Part shown: positions 1 to 8,423 of the stretch, piece by piece
Layout of the letters: every line of letters starts with the position of its first letter
How positions within the stretch are numbered: position 1 is the stretch's first letter
Origin: Streptococcus oralis
GTDB taxonomy: Bacteria > Bacillota > Bacilli > Lactobacillales > Streptococcaceae
Direction of reading: 5' to 3'
DNA length: 64,000 nucleotides
NCBI RefSeq assembly: GCF_023611505.1
Contig: NZ_CP097843.1
Location: 1,116,001 to 1,180,000, forward strand
Program-made: the position numbers and the translations under genes
The notes under the pieces: model-generated
Database searches by the model: none
What the model was told of the DNA's origin: nothing
What the model saw: the letters and a program-made list of their open reading frames with translations, nothing else

Positions 1-114
1 GATTTGGTATTCTACCAAGGGCTTTTGATTAACCTTAACCAAAGCTTTTGGGGTATTTTCAGTCATAGGGCGCAGACGAGTTCCTAATCCCGCTGCTAAA
101 ATAATCGCTTTCAC
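1..114 (-). CDS. licC: CTP:phosphocholine cytidylyltransferase LicC (5' part only)
   Basis: LicC converts phosphocholine and CTP to CDP-choline, the donor for choline decoration of teichoic acids. Only the first 38 codons are in the window. They start at a GTG (112-114) behind an AAAGGAG ribosome binding site and read [20 protein letters not shown], the glycine-rich nucleotide-binding signature of sugar nucleotidyltransferases. The gene lies 11 bp behind licB in the same leftward operon and runs off the left edge. Identity rests on this signature plus the licA-licB context. The family is certain and the name highly likely. Confidence 0.9.
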   Translation of the reverse strand, partial: MKAIILAAGLGTRLRPMTENTPKALVKVNQKPLVEYQI

Positions 115-125
115 ATGAATCTCCT

Positions 126-1004
126 TTATTCTTTAATAATAATATAAACACCAGCCATAACAATAAGTGAAGTGATGATTGTCAGCATATCTAGCGGTGC
201 ACCCAAGAAAACAACTGCAAATAAGACAGTCCAAACTACATAGCTCACATTCAAACCTGTCGCTTTCGCAGGTTGCAAACGATTAATAGCGATATAATAA
301 GCTAAGTAGGAAATCATATTAAAGGCCGCAAAAACAATCAAGAGTCCTAGTAATTGTCCGTCTGCCACTTCTGCAAATGAATGGTGAGAAAAGAGTACAA
401 TCACAAGATAGGACAAGAATGAAGTTACTTGTCGGATTAACAAGGCTTCAATCTCACTTAATTCACTTTCCATAGCATAGGAGCTGAGAACACTTTCACT
501 CCCCCAGGCAATGGCACAGACAAGGGCACAAAGAATCCCAATGTAAAACGAGTTTACTTGTTCAACCTTGTAGGTTTGAGCAATAATAGCTGCAATAATC
601 AAGAAAACACCAAATACTGTATTCTTTGAAACCTTGTGTTTCAAAATGAAGAAGGCGAGTAAAACTGAAACCGCTGGGTAAATAGCAGACACGGATGAAG
701 CTAGAGAACTACCGATATACTTAACCGCGTAAAGATTAGCTTGCATTCCTATAGGTCCAGCTAGCAAAGCACCGATTATAACACTCACATTTCGAATATT
801 TAAGAAAATAGAGAGGCGAACTTTTCCTTCTTTTACCAAAAGAAAAGCTAACAAGATAAAGATACTCAAGAAATCATGAGCGGCAGCCACAACAAAAGGC
901 GAAAGATTTGTAAAAATTGAAAAGATATAAGCACTAATCGTTAGACCTAATCCCCAGAAGATACCAGAGAGCAGACCAAAAGAAACACCATTTTTATTCT
1001 TCAT
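126..1004 (-). CDS. licB: Choline uptake permease LicB (DMT/EamA family)
   Basis: LicB imports choline for the LicA-LicC pathway. The 292-residue protein is almost wholly hydrophobic, with about ten predicted membrane helices arranged as two EamA-like halves, as in the drug/metabolite transporter superfamily. I place the start at the ATG at 1004 (MKNKNG), because the GGAGG in front of it overlaps the last codons and stop of licA. An in-frame start at 1016 would lie upstream of that ribosome binding site. The overlap implies translational coupling to licA. No missing segment is apparent. Confidence 0.92.
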   Translation of the reverse strand: MKNKNGVSFGLLSGIFWGLGLTISAYIFSIFTNLSPFVVAAAHDFLSIFILLAFLLVKEGKVRLSIFLNIRNVSVIIGALLAGPIGMQANLYAVKYIGSSLASSVSAIYPAVSVLLAFFILKHKVSKNTVFGVFLIIAAIIAQTYKVEQVNSFYIGILCALVCAIAWGSESVLSSYAMESELSEIEALLIRQVTSFLSYLVIVLFSHHSFAEVADGQLLGLLIVFAAFNMISYLAYYIAINRLQPAKATGLNVSYVVWTVLFAVVFLGAPLDMLTIITSLIVMAGVYIIIKE

Positions 1005-1005
1005 C

Positions 1006-1863
1006 CTAACCTCCATAATAAGTCAAACCTTCGACAGCTCTTTGGTAACGGTTGATACCATAATCTCCAAAGTCAGCTCCTTGAGCTTCTTTGTACACTG
1101 TCCACAAACTCCAGATAGTATCTTGCAAGATTTTATAGATACGAATCTTCTCACGTGACACAGGCGTTTTGTCACTTTCATAGTAGGAAAGGAAAGCATC
1201 TTCCTCTTGCTTTGTAAATTCAGACTCTAAGAAAAGTGCTGCCAAATCCCACATCGGGTCATTCATGGAAGAGTATTCCCAGTCAATCAGATACAAACGA
1301 CCTTGTGGTGATTCGATAAAGTTTTCTGGAACCAAATCGATATGACAGGATTTTCTATCAACACCCAAATCAGCCAATCTTTTCTCTAGCAAGAATACTT
1401 CTTTTCTCACAGCTTCATAGTTTTCATAGGGGATAGGTCCCTCAATCAAGGATTCATATTTGCTGATTTCCTCAAAAGGAGCAAACTCTCCTCTTAATTC
1501 TTTCCCTGAAGCGTGGATGGTTTGTAAAATTGGTGCAATCTTTTCAAACTTGGACTTGATAGATATTGAATCAAGAGTTACTGCCGATTCGATGTATTCA
1601 TTTACTTTAATCCCTGACTCAATATCAAAGAGGTAATTTTTGACATCTAAATCTAAATCCTCTAAAAGTTCAAGATTGTACTTTTCATTTTGACGATTGA
1701 TGAGTTTTTCAGTCCCTTTACCAAAAAATTTCACAATATACTGTTTGTTGGTTGTTTTGACCAAATAGTTTTGGTTGGTCATGCCTCCAAGCTGTTCAAC
1801 ACTGAGTACTTGCTCTTCTTCAGATAGTAAAGAAGAAATTTTTTCTTTGATGAGTTTCTCCAC
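1006..1863 (-). CDS. licA: Choline kinase LicA (Pck)
   Basis: LicA phosphorylates choline with ATP in the cytoplasm, the first step towards CDP-choline. The 285-residue protein has the choline kinase/aminoglycoside phosphotransferase fold. It shows the Brenner-type catalytic motif HIDLVPEN (His174, Asp176, Asn181) and the metal-binding IDWE near residue 194. A GTG start at 1863 is chosen because a GGAGG sits at the right distance and the protein then begins MEKLIKEK. It lies 16 bp downstream of tarJ and overlaps the licB ribosome binding site, so it is part of the tarI-licC operon. Confidence 0.93.
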   Translation of the reverse strand: MEKLIKEKISSLLSEEEQVLSVEQLGGMTNQNYLVKTTNKQYIVKFFGKGTEKLINRQNEKYNLELLEDLDLDVKNYLFDIESGIKVNEYIESAVTLDSISIKSKFEKIAPILQTIHASGKELRGEFAPFEEISKYESLIEGPIPYENYEAVRKEVFLLEKRLADLGVDRKSCHIDLVPENFIESPQGRLYLIDWEYSSMNDPMWDLAALFLESEFTKQEEDAFLSYYESDKTPVSREKIRIYKILQDTIWSLWTVYKEAQGADFGDYGINRYQRAVEGLTYYGG

Positions 1864-1879
1864 AATTAACCTCCATCTT

Positions 1880-2902
1880 CTACACTTCCCACTTGAATAC
1901 TGTTTTAAAAGCAGTATTAAGGTCTGTAGCAAAGACACGGTGAATGTCCTTGATTTCTCTCACGGGTTCTTCAACATAAAGGATATTCTTAAGACGATTC
2001 GCAAACTTTTTAACTTCCATCATTTGAATGGCCTTTTCAAAATCGACGCGTCCTGAACGAGACGATCCCACTAATAACAATCCTTTTTCCAAAGCATCTC
2101 GTGTATTGATATTAACCTTGTATTCGCTCACTCCCATCATGAGAATCGTTCCCTGTGGACGAATATAACGAATCAAGTCATTGATAGCTGGACCTGTACC
2201 ATCGCCACCACAACACTCAAATCCATGATCAAAGGTCAAATCCTCTGGGATATTATCCGTAATGTAGCACTCTTTTGCAAAAGAGAAGAGCTCCAGCTTT
2301 TCCCAATGGCGACCAATGACGATAATCTCTGCTTCTGGCAAGGTATAATTGATAATATTTGCAACCACAAAGGCCAAACTACCATCTCCGATAACTGCGA
2401 TGCGCTCTCGCTTGCTATGAGCAAGAAGTAGGAATCGATCCATGGCATGCATACCGACACTCACAAACTCGGTAATGGCGGCAACTGTGTCCTCGATGTC
2501 ATTATAAGACACAACACGATCTTTCGGAAGAGAAACAAACTCTCTCATAAAGCCATCATAGCCACTAGATAGGAAGTAGGTTCCTGTCATGTAGTTCTCG
2601 TAGAACTCCTTGTCACTCTGCATAGGCGGTTGATTTGGAATCATGACCACCTTTTGACCGACTTCATAAGTCCCAGTCGGATCTGAAATAACAGTTCCAC
2701 AAGACTCATGTATCATAGCCATAGGAAGCTTTTTAGCCAATATCTTTGGATCGCGTTTTCCTTGATAGTAACGTTGATCTGCATGGCAAACTGCCATATA
2801 ATTCGGGCGAATAAGGATATGGTTTTCCTGATCAATGTCCTCTTCTTGGTATTTTACATTGATAAACTTTGGTTTTGTCAGTTGATAAATTTGATTAATC
2901 AT
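1880..2902 (-). CDS. tarJ: Ribulose-5-phosphate reductase TarJ
   Basis: TarJ reduces ribulose 5-phosphate to ribitol 5-phosphate with NADPH, supplying the ribitol of streptococcal teichoic acid. The 340-residue protein has the zinc alcohol dehydrogenase fold: an early zinc-site region (YMAVCHADQRYY, near residue 35) and a nucleotide-binding segment around IAVIGDGSLAFVV. The start at 2902 (MINQIYQL) lies just past the tarI stop. A further in-frame ATG upstream would overlap tarI and has no ribosome binding site. Reaction product and CDP-ribitol synthase (TarI) are encoded side by side. Confidence 0.93.
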   Translation of the reverse strand: MINQIYQLTKPKFINVKYQEEDIDQENHILIRPNYMAVCHADQRYYQGKRDPKILAKKLPMAMIHESCGTVISDPTGTYEVGQKVVMIPNQPPMQSDKEFYENYMTGTYFLSSGYDGFMREFVSLPKDRVVSYNDIEDTVAAITEFVSVGMHAMDRFLLLAHSKRERIAVIGDGSLAFVVANIINYTLPEAEIIVIGRHWEKLELFSFAKECYITDNIPEDLTFDHGFECCGGDGTGPAINDLIRYIRPQGTILMMGVSEYKVNINTRDALEKGLLLVGSSRSGRVDFEKAIQMMEVKKFANRLKNILYVEEPVREIKDIHRVFATDLNTAFKTVFKWEV

Positions 2903-2906
2903 AGCC

Positions 2907-3614
2907 TTAGTCTTTCTCAATCATGCTTTTCGCGATTTTCAAGTCTGTCACCGTTGTGATTTTAAGGTTTGAATACTCACCTTTGGCTAAGGCAACATCC
3001 TTCCCTTTGATAACAAAAATCTTACATGCATCCGTTAGGATTTCCTTTTCTTGATCAGATAGGGAACCATACAAATCCATGAAATCCTTGCAACGGAAAG
3101 TCTGAGGTGTTTGACCTTGATAGAGGTGAGCACGATTTGGAATATCCGTGATAAACTGACCATTGGTACTTTCAACAATGGTATCAACCGCTTCTACTAC
3201 TGTGTCAACCGCATCATGATTTTGGGCGAGTTTGATATTGTCCTGGATCATGCGAAGTGTGATAAAAGGACGAACAGAGTCATGGGTAATCACGATATCT
3301 TCTGGAGTGATTGGACGGTAGGCATTAATGGCTTCTATAATCTTCTCAATACTGGTATTGCGATCAGCACCACCCTTGGTAATGATGATGCGATCCTTGT
3401 GAAGAGAAAGATACTTGTCAACTAGGTCCTCAGCGTGTGACACCCAGTCTCCATGAACTCCAACTACAATTTTTTCAATACTTGGTTCCAAAACAAATTT
3501 TTCGATTGTGTGGATCAAAATAGGTCGATCACCCAACTCCAAGAATTGTTTTGGTAAATTACTGATTCCCATGCGTGTGCCAGTTCCTCCGGCTAGAATT
3601 CCTGCATAGATCAT
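2907..3614 (-). CDS. tarI: Ribitol-5-phosphate cytidylyltransferase TarI
   Basis: TarI makes CDP-ribitol from CTP and ribitol 5-phosphate. The 235 residues match the IspD/TarI cytidylyltransferase fold. They begin with the nucleotide-binding loop GILAGGTGTRMG and carry the conserved VITHDSVRPF and DIPNRAHLYQGQTPQTF segments. It is the first gene of the leftward operon tarI-tarJ-licA-licB-licC. Two promoters can be seen upstream: an extended -10 at 3658-3666 and a CiaR-type promoter at 3843-3873. Length and motifs are normal. Confidence 0.94.
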   Translation of the reverse strand: MIYAGILAGGTGTRMGISNLPKQFLELGDRPILIHTIEKFVLEPSIEKIVVGVHGDWVSHAEDLVDKYLSLHKDRIIITKGGADRNTSIEKIIEAINAYRPITPEDIVITHDSVRPFITLRMIQDNIKLAQNHDAVDTVVEAVDTIVESTNGQFITDIPNRAHLYQGQTPQTFRCKDFMDLYGSLSDQEKEILTDACKIFVIKGKDVALAKGEYSNLKITTVTDLKIAKSMIEKD

Positions 3615-3657
3615 TTATATTCTCCTTTAGTTTATTCTAAAAAACTCATTACTATCT

Positions 3658-3666
3658 ATTATATCA
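3658..3666 (-). promoter_or_regulatory. Proximal promoter of tarI operon (extended -10)
   Basis: On the minus strand TGATATAAT forms an extended -10 element. A recognisable -35 is missing, as is common for extended -10 promoters in streptococci. It lies about 45 bp upstream of tarI and is probably the CiaR-independent promoter of the operon. Confidence 0.65.
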
Positions 3667-3842
3667 CAATATATGCCTATCATGAAGAAAAGATAAAGAA
3701 CCACCATGTGAATCGGCTCATTATTAGGATGAAAAATGAACAATATTCAACAAAGTCTGAAAAATTATAATAAATTAAGAAATAAATTTAGGTTATTCTC
3801 TATACCCCTCATTCAACATTCGGTTAATATATAGTTCTTTAG

Positions 3843-3873
3843 AATATAATAGAAACCTTAAAGAAAACTTAAA
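3843..3873 (-). promoter_or_regulatory. CiaR-type promoter of the tarI-lic operon
   Basis: On the minus strand an exact direct repeat TTTAAG-N5-TTTAAG occupies 3857-3873. This is the published binding-site pattern of the response regulator CiaR in pneumococcus and relatives. A -10-like TATTAT/TATATT follows within 5-10 bp. CiaR control of the lic operon is known in S. pneumoniae, so the site is expected; its activity here is inferred. Confidence 0.82.
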
Positions 3874-4036
3874 TATATTTTTAGAAATACAAGAAAAAGC
3901 TAGGAAAATTATGGCATCCATTTTTGTAAATTTAAGAAAGCAATCTCTACGATGTTTTAAACTATTGTTAGACTTTTGCTCCTAAAATTGGTAAAATAAG
4001 AAAGAAAATAATAGAAAAAGGAAACTATAAACCGCT

Positions 4037-4336
4037 ATGATGAACATGCAGAACATGATGCGCCAAGCACAAAAACTTCAAAAACAAATGGAACAAAGTC
4101 AAGCAGAACTCGCTGCCATGGAATTTGTTGGAAAATCAGCTCAAGACCTTGTCCAAGCAACTCTAACTGGTGATAAGAAAGTGGTCAGCATTGACTTTAA
4201 TCCAGCAGTTGTAGATCCAGAAGATCTTGAAACCCTTTCTGACATGACTGTTCAAGCGATTAACGCTGCACTTGAACAAATTGATGAAACGACTAAGAAG
4301 AAACTCGGTGCTTTCGCTGGAAAATTGCCTTTCTAA
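4037..4336 (+). CDS. YbaB/EbfC family nucleoid-associated protein
   Basis: A 99-residue protein of the YbaB/EbfC family, small dimeric DNA-binding proteins with a tweezer-like fold. The N-terminal helix is rich in Met and Gln ([20 protein letters not shown]), followed by the conserved [17 protein letters not shown] strand-turn region. The start is less certain than usual: the nearest purine-rich ribosome binding site (AAAGGAAA) is about 13 nt upstream, and the first two codons are both ATG. It is monocistronic, flanked by a terminator, and is not linked to dnaX/recR as in many bacteria. Confidence 0.9.
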   Translation: MMNMQNMMRQAQKLQKQMEQSQAELAAMEFVGKSAQDLVQATLTGDKKVVSIDFNPAVVDPEDLETLSDMTVQAINAALEQIDETTKKKLGAFAGKLPF

Positions 4337-4341
4337 TCCAC

Positions 4342-4374
4342 AAAAAAAGAGAAACAGATGTTTCTCTTTTTTTC
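4342..4374. terminator. Bidirectional terminator between ybaB and GDPD gene
   Basis: A-rich/T-rich hairpin with stem AAAAGAGAAA / TTTCTCTTTT and a short GATG-containing loop. U-tracts can form on both strands, so it can end both converging transcripts. Confidence 0.88.
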
Positions 4375-6138
4375 TTAGAACTCAAAGAATTCCATTGCTT
4401 TCTTTAAGAGTAATTCCGTGTATTCCGGATCATCTTGAGCCATTGTGACTTGTGACTGGACCATTTCAAGATCATCCGTTATCATGCCATCTGCTCCAAG
4501 TCTGACTGCCTTATCAAAGGACTCAGAACTATTCACAGTCCAAACATATAGTTTCTGATCTGTTGTCCAAAGTTTATTGACAAAGTATTCATCCAAAGTT
4601 GAATATTCCATGGTATAACCAGTCGCCTTGGTTCTCGGAAACACACTATTATATGGCAGAATGAAGTACACTGGAATTTCAGGATCGTAAGCCAAGACCT
4701 TATCAATCACATGATAGTCTAGTGACTGCATCTGGTGGCCATATTTCTTAATCGTCGTTCCATACTTTTCAAGGAAATGGTCCATCATTTGTGGGCTATC
4801 TTTTTTACTGGTTTTAATCTCAATCAGCAATTTTTGGCTTAAAGCATTTGCTCGCTCTAAATAGGCATCAAAACTTGAAATCTTTGTTTGATAACCATTC
4901 TCGTAAATATCTGTATTTGTTAATTCATCCAGAGTTAAGTCTTGCGGTGTAGCATTAATTCTTGCTAGCGATTTAAGGTTAGTGTCGTGCATCATCACGA
5001 ACTGGCCATCCTTCGTTTCTTGCACATCCATCTCGATGAGGTCTGGTTTTAGTTGGGCTGTCTTTTCCAAGGACTGTACAGTATTTTGAACACCATTTTT
5101 ATTACTTACTCCTCTGTGCGAAATCACTAAAGGTGTATTGGTATCCGGAGACTCCAAATAGATGTAACCTTCTAAAGCAAAGAAGATACTTGCACACCCC
5201 ATGACTCCCCACCTCATCAAATGGTCTTTCTTTCGCCTTGGCATGATCTCCAACTCTTCTCCTGTCAAGAAGGAAACAAACTTCACTAGGAAATAAGTCA
5301 GAGTCATGTAATGGAGGTTTTTAATCAAGATAAAATTAATCACACCAAGAATCAAGGATTCTTTTTGAGTAAAAATATCCATTACCGCCTGAGCAAAGAG
5401 CAAGGGAATTAACAAGACAAAGAAGAAGAGATAGGTTTTAATGATAATGAGCAGAAGATGCCAAGAGAAGAAAAGGACGTTTTTCTTCGTCTTTTGGAGA
5501 CTATATTTCACACTTTCTCTTACTGTCTTTCTTTCAAAGAGTATCTTAGGAAGGGCAAACATGAAGCGAACAGAAATGTAGAGAAAGATCCAAGCGGATG
5601 CTATGATCAACAGCCCTACCAGCCAGTTCTTATCTTCTAGGTATGTAACGATAAAATCAGGGATAATAATCTTATTGAGATAGTAGATTTTTAAAATTTT
5701 CCTAATAAAAGGAAAAAGTAGAGCTACATAAAAGAAGACAAAGGCCATCTTACAAAAGCTCAATCGTTTGACAAATAGAAAACTCTGGTGAAAGACTTTT
5801 CGACTATATTCAATCAAGGTTCTCTTTTCATGATAGAGAAGGTGACGCGCCCCAATGAACAAAAGACAGATTTGAAAATAAGCCACTAAAAGATTGATTG
5901 CTATTAAAATGAGAAAGGCTAAACTGACAAAAGGCGAGCCTTGTATAATCGCCCAAAAGTTATTGTAGGAGATAAACAAGTAACCTGTTTGTCTTAGAAG
6001 TATGCCAGCTATCCATGAATTCAATGGCAACCAAACAAACTCTACCATCATGAAAATCAAGAAAAATAGAAATAGTATTTTATCTAGGTTATAGTATATC
6101 TTCCTAAAACCTAGCTTTTTAGGTTTTTCAGGTTTCAT
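4375..6138 (-). CDS. Membrane-anchored glycerophosphodiester phosphodiesterase
   Basis: A 587-residue two-part protein. Residues 1-320 form a membrane domain with about seven or eight hydrophobic segments (GDPD_memb type). The rest is a GDPD domain with the catalytic signature SHRGVS, the metal-binding EMDVQ and the MMHD pair. Such enzymes hydrolyse glycerophosphodiesters, probably at the outer face of the membrane, from lipid or lipoteichoic acid turnover; the true substrate is not known from sequence. The ATG at 6138 is preferred over an in-frame GTG at 6144, because the AGGAG sits 5 nt before the ATG. It follows the exonuclease gene by 8 bp. Confidence 0.88.
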   Translation of the reverse strand: MKPEKPKKLGFRKIYYNLDKILFLFFLIFMMVEFVWLPLNSWIAGILLRQTGYLFISYNNFWAIIQGSPFVSLAFLILIAINLLVAYFQICLLFIGARHLLYHEKRTLIEYSRKVFHQSFLFVKRLSFCKMAFVFFYVALLFPFIRKILKIYYLNKIIIPDFIVTYLEDKNWLVGLLIIASAWIFLYISVRFMFALPKILFERKTVRESVKYSLQKTKKNVLFFSWHLLLIIIKTYLFFFVLLIPLLFAQAVMDIFTQKESLILGVINFILIKNLHYMTLTYFLVKFVSFLTGEELEIMPRRKKDHLMRWGVMGCASIFFALEGYIYLESPDTNTPLVISHRGVSNKNGVQNTVQSLEKTAQLKPDLIEMDVQETKDGQFVMMHDTNLKSLARINATPQDLTLDELTNTDIYENGYQTKISSFDAYLERANALSQKLLIEIKTSKKDSPQMMDHFLEKYGTTIKKYGHQMQSLDYHVIDKVLAYDPEIPVYFILPYNSVFPRTKATGYTMEYSTLDEYFVNKLWTTDQKLYVWTVNSSESFDKAVRLGADGMITDDLEMVQSQVTMAQDDPEYTELLLKKAMEFFEF

Positions 6139-6146
6139 AGGCACTC

Positions 6147-6740
6147 CTAGTCTAAAAATTGAGATAAATCTAAGCCACCGAAAGGATTATTCAGAGAAAA
6201 ACTACTCTGGTCTTCTATTAATAGCTTTCCTTCATCCGATTCTAAAAAGGCTTCGTAAACACGCGCCGTCATGCGGGCATCCTCTAAACTGTTATGAGAC
6301 CTCCCGTGAAAACCTAAAAAATTCGCGACAGTTTGCAATTTGAGATTAGCTATCCCGTGTAGGTCAGAACTACGCCGTTCAAAAGCCTCATCATATAGAT
6401 CAACCTTATACTGGTCACGATAATCGATACCGTGCTCCAAGAGAATAGGCAAATCACTCTTGGCCGCATTGTAACCAACCATAGGTAAATTACCAGCAAA
6501 GGTCTGAAAATCTCTTAAAACTTGTTCCACCATTGGCGCATCTTTCAAGGTTTCAGCTGTGATTCCAGTTAAGCCATTGATAAAACTCTTCAAAGGTGCT
6601 GTAGTATGAACATAAGAATCAAAGGCACTTATTTCTTGACCATTTTGAAAGCGAACTGCTGATACTTGAATTAAATGGGTAAGCCCATCGTGTTGATTAA
6701 ACTCTAAATCAAAGGCAATATAATCTCTTAATTTTTCCAT
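6147..6740 (-). CDS. DEDDh 3'-5' exonuclease (DnaQ/PolC-epsilon-like)
   Basis: A 197-residue protein of the DnaQ-like exonuclease superfamily. Motif I is FDLEFN near residue 10, motif II lies around VGYNAAKSDLPIL, and motif III is HNSLEDAR, with the His and Asp typical of the DEDDh subgroup. It is a stand-alone domain, much shorter than PolC, so a repair or RNA/DNA trimming role is more likely than replicative proofreading. It heads a two-gene unit with the downstream glycerophosphodiesterase gene. A GAGG ribosome binding site precedes the ATG. Substrate unknown. Confidence 0.85.
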   Translation of the reverse strand: MEKLRDYIAFDLEFNQHDGLTHLIQVSAVRFQNGQEISAFDSYVHTTAPLKSFINGLTGITAETLKDAPMVEQVLRDFQTFAGNLPMVGYNAAKSDLPILLEHGIDYRDQYKVDLYDEAFERRSSDLHGIANLKLQTVANFLGFHGRSHNSLEDARMTARVYEAFLESDEGKLLIEDQSSFSLNNPFGGLDLSQFLD

Positions 6741-6771
6741 ATTTTACCTCAATTTCAACTCGATTTAAACT

Positions 6772-6823
6772 ATAAATAATAAAAGAAGCTATCAGGTTAG
6801 TGAATAACCCAAACAGCTTCTTT
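6772..6823 (-). terminator. Terminator of rocS
   Basis: Stem AAAGAAGCT / AGCTTCTTT with an inner GGTTA/TAACC pairing and T-rich sequence following on the minus strand. Its proximal arm overlaps the rocS stop codon. Confidence 0.8.
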
Positions 6824-7316
6824 ATTTTCCTCCAAATAGGCGAGCAAAAAAGCCTTTTTTGGTTGCTTGGACTTCTTCTTTTGCTTGGTCCAACTCTAGT
6901 TTCAAACTTTCTTGATCCTTCATAGCTTGAAGAGTTAATTGTTGCTGTTGGTCCAATTGTTTGTCCTTTTCAGCAATCTGGCGGTCTTTGATGCGCATCT
7001 GTTCATCTTTTTCTGCTAACTGCTGGTCTTTAGCCTTGAGCTGCTCATATAAACGAAGAATTTCAGCATTCTTCTCATCGACCAAGATTTCCATCAGTTC
7101 GCGTTGTTTGACATCATCACTGACTGGTTCATCTTCAAAAATCGTTTTTTTGTAGATTTCTTCTAGCTTAATCAAGCCACTTCGAGTAACTACAGTTACA
7201 CCTTTGTCATTTTTTTTCGTGTCCTCTTCAGGAAGTTCTTTGACACGATTGTTGATTGCTTGACGAGAAAGTCCTAAGACCTCTGCAATCTCACTGACGG
7301 TCATTTCAATACTCAT
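6822..7316 (-). CDS. rocS: Regulator of chromosome segregation RocS
   Basis: The 164-residue protein matches the architecture of pneumococcal RocS. It has an N-terminal helix-turn-helix (MTVSEIAEVLGLSRQAINNR), a long Gln/Lys/Glu-rich coiled coil (about residues 70-150, with repeated AEKD/IKDRQ units) and a C-terminal amphipathic membrane-binding helix ending FFARLFGGK. In S. pneumoniae RocS links DNA, the membrane, ParB and the capsule kinase system to coordinate segregation with division. It has its own TTGACA/TAAGAT promoter and its own terminator. The family was long annotated as DUF536. Confidence 0.9.
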   Translation of the reverse strand: MSIEMTVSEIAEVLGLSRQAINNRVKELPEEDTKKNDKGVTVVTRSGLIKLEEIYKKTIFEDEPVSDDVKQRELMEILVDEKNAEILRLYEQLKAKDQQLAEKDEQMRIKDRQIAEKDKQLDQQQQLTLQAMKDQESLKLELDQAKEEVQATKKGFFARLFGGK

Positions 7317-7355
7317 AATATCCTCTGAAACGTTTTCTAGCTTTTCTTTACTTAA

Positions 7356-7384
7356 ATCTTATCATAAGCTAGATAAACTGTCAA
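7356..7384 (-). promoter_or_regulatory. Promoter of rocS
   Basis: Minus strand TTGACA, 17-bp spacer, TAAGAT, with TG one base before the -10. A near-ideal sigma-A promoter in the gap between mtnN and rocS, showing that rocS is transcribed on its own. Confidence 0.88.
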
Positions 7385-7392
7385 ATTTCCGC

Positions 7393-8085
7393 TTAATCCA
7401 TAGCCTTTAAAAAGGCCAGTAAAACTTGGGCAGAACGACGTCCAGCTTCGATAATAAACTCATCAAATGAGATAGAGGCCTCGTGATTGGCATTGTCGCT
7501 CATGGCACGAATGACTAAGAAAGGTAGGCCAAGAGCCTGAGCTGCCTGTGCAATCGCTGCCCCTTCCATTTCAACTGCTAAAACATCTGGAAAGTGAGAT
7601 TTGATACTAGCAATCCTATCATCACCAGCTACAAAGCTATCTCCTGTAGCAATCAAGCCTAGGTGCCATGTCTGCTCTAATTGAGATAAGTTTTCTTTAA
7701 TCCTAGCGATGAACTTCTTATCGGATTCAAAGTAAAGAGGTTGACCAGCCATTTGGCCATAAGCATAGCCAAAAGCAGTTACATCCACATCATGGTAAGC
7801 CAATTTATCCGCAATCACAACATCTCCAACAGCAATCCCTTTTGCAAGAGCACCTGCTGATCCTGTATTGATAATGGCTTCTACTTGAAAATGGTCAGCT
7901 AAAACAGCTACACTCATAGCTGACATGACCTTTCCAATCCCACTCTGAACTAGAACGACTTCAGTATTGCCAACAGAGCCAGTGTAGTAGGTATTTCCCA
8001 TGACTTGGACTTCTTGAGGTTTATCCAAATTCTGAGTCAAATATACGAGTTCTTCTGGCATGGCAGCAATGATTCCAATTTTCAT
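7393..8085 (-). CDS. mtnN: 5'-methylthioadenosine/S-adenosylhomocysteine nucleosidase (Pfs/MtnN)
   Basis: MtnN cleaves adenine from methylthioadenosine and S-adenosylhomocysteine. The S-ribosylhomocysteine product feeds LuxS and autoinducer-2 formation. The 230-residue protein begins MKIGIIAAMPEE, where the Glu is catalytic-site conserved. It carries VVLVQSGIGKV, the INTGSAG loop and the MEGAAIAQ substrate-binding signature, and RAMSDNA supplies the catalytic Asp. The start at 8085 follows an AAAGGA. It is the last gene of glmU-nudF-orf103-mtnN, an arrangement typical of streptococci. Confidence 0.95.
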   Translation of the reverse strand: MKIGIIAAMPEELVYLTQNLDKPQEVQVMGNTYYTGSVGNTEVVLVQSGIGKVMSAMSVAVLADHFQVEAIINTGSAGALAKGIAVGDVVIADKLAYHDVDVTAFGYAYGQMAGQPLYFESDKKFIARIKENLSQLEQTWHLGLIATGDSFVAGDDRIASIKSHFPDVLAVEMEGAAIAQAAQALGLPFLVIRAMSDNANHEASISFDEFIIEAGRRSAQVLLAFLKAMD

Positions 8086-8100
8086 TTCAAGTCCTTTCAA

Positions 8101-8412
8101 TTACAAGAGTTTCATTGCCAACACTAACAAAATTAAGAGTAGAATGACAGCAAATAAGATGCGATTGAGTTTTGAATTAAAAACATTTCTCTTAGTGTTC
8201 TCAATGCGGCGACTCTTATGAATTGTTGGTTCTACTTCGATTGTAAGTGTATCTTGACTAAAACCGTGGTCTCTAGAGCGTGAATAACCAAAATGTTGTG
8301 AAGACGTTGGTAGGATCTTTGTTTCCTCATCATCTTGAAGAGGTGGTCCTGAGATTTTCTCACCACGATTGGCACGTTCAATCATTTCGTCTGTTAATAA
8401 AGGTTTTCCCAT
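8101..8412 (-). CDS. Conserved streptococcal membrane-anchored protein, function unknown
   Basis: A 103-residue protein that I do not recognise functionally. The first 75 residues are polar and basic/acidic mixed, starting with [19 protein letters not shown]. The last 20 form one hydrophobic helix ([22 protein letters not shown]), so it is probably a tail-anchored protein with its body in the cytoplasm. A GAGGAG ribosome binding site precedes the ATG. It sits 11 bp after nudF and 15 bp before mtnN, so it is co-expressed with UDP-GlcNAc synthesis and adenine salvage genes. Confidence 0.8.
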   Translation of the reverse strand: MGKPLLTDEMIERANRGEKISGPPLQDDEETKILPTSSQHFGYSRSRDHGFSQDTLTIEVEPTIHKSRRIENTKRNVFNSKLNRILFAVILLLILLVLAMKLL

Positions 8413-8423
8413 GGGTTTCTCCT

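Larger units (their letters stand above)
3615..4036. other. 422-bp intergenic region between tarI and ybaB
   Basis: This AT-rich gap separates the divergent tarI operon and ybaB. It contains two leftward promoters for the teichoic acid/choline operon and presumably a rightward ybaB promoter. For ybaB I see only a weak candidate -10 (TAAAAT, about 3993). I find no convincing small gene; short ORFs such as one of 13 codons near 3731 lack a ribosome binding site. The CiaR-driven transcript would carry a leader of roughly 220 nt. Confidence 0.7.

Noticed and set aside
3731..3772. 13-codon ORF in the tarI-ybaB gap
   Set aside because: No Shine-Dalgarno sequence, no distinctive composition, and it overlaps the leader of the CiaR-driven antisense transcript.
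7356..7384. Possible read-through-only expression of rocS as part of the glmU operon
   Set aside because: A near-consensus promoter lies directly upstream of rocS, so an independent transcript is the better reading.
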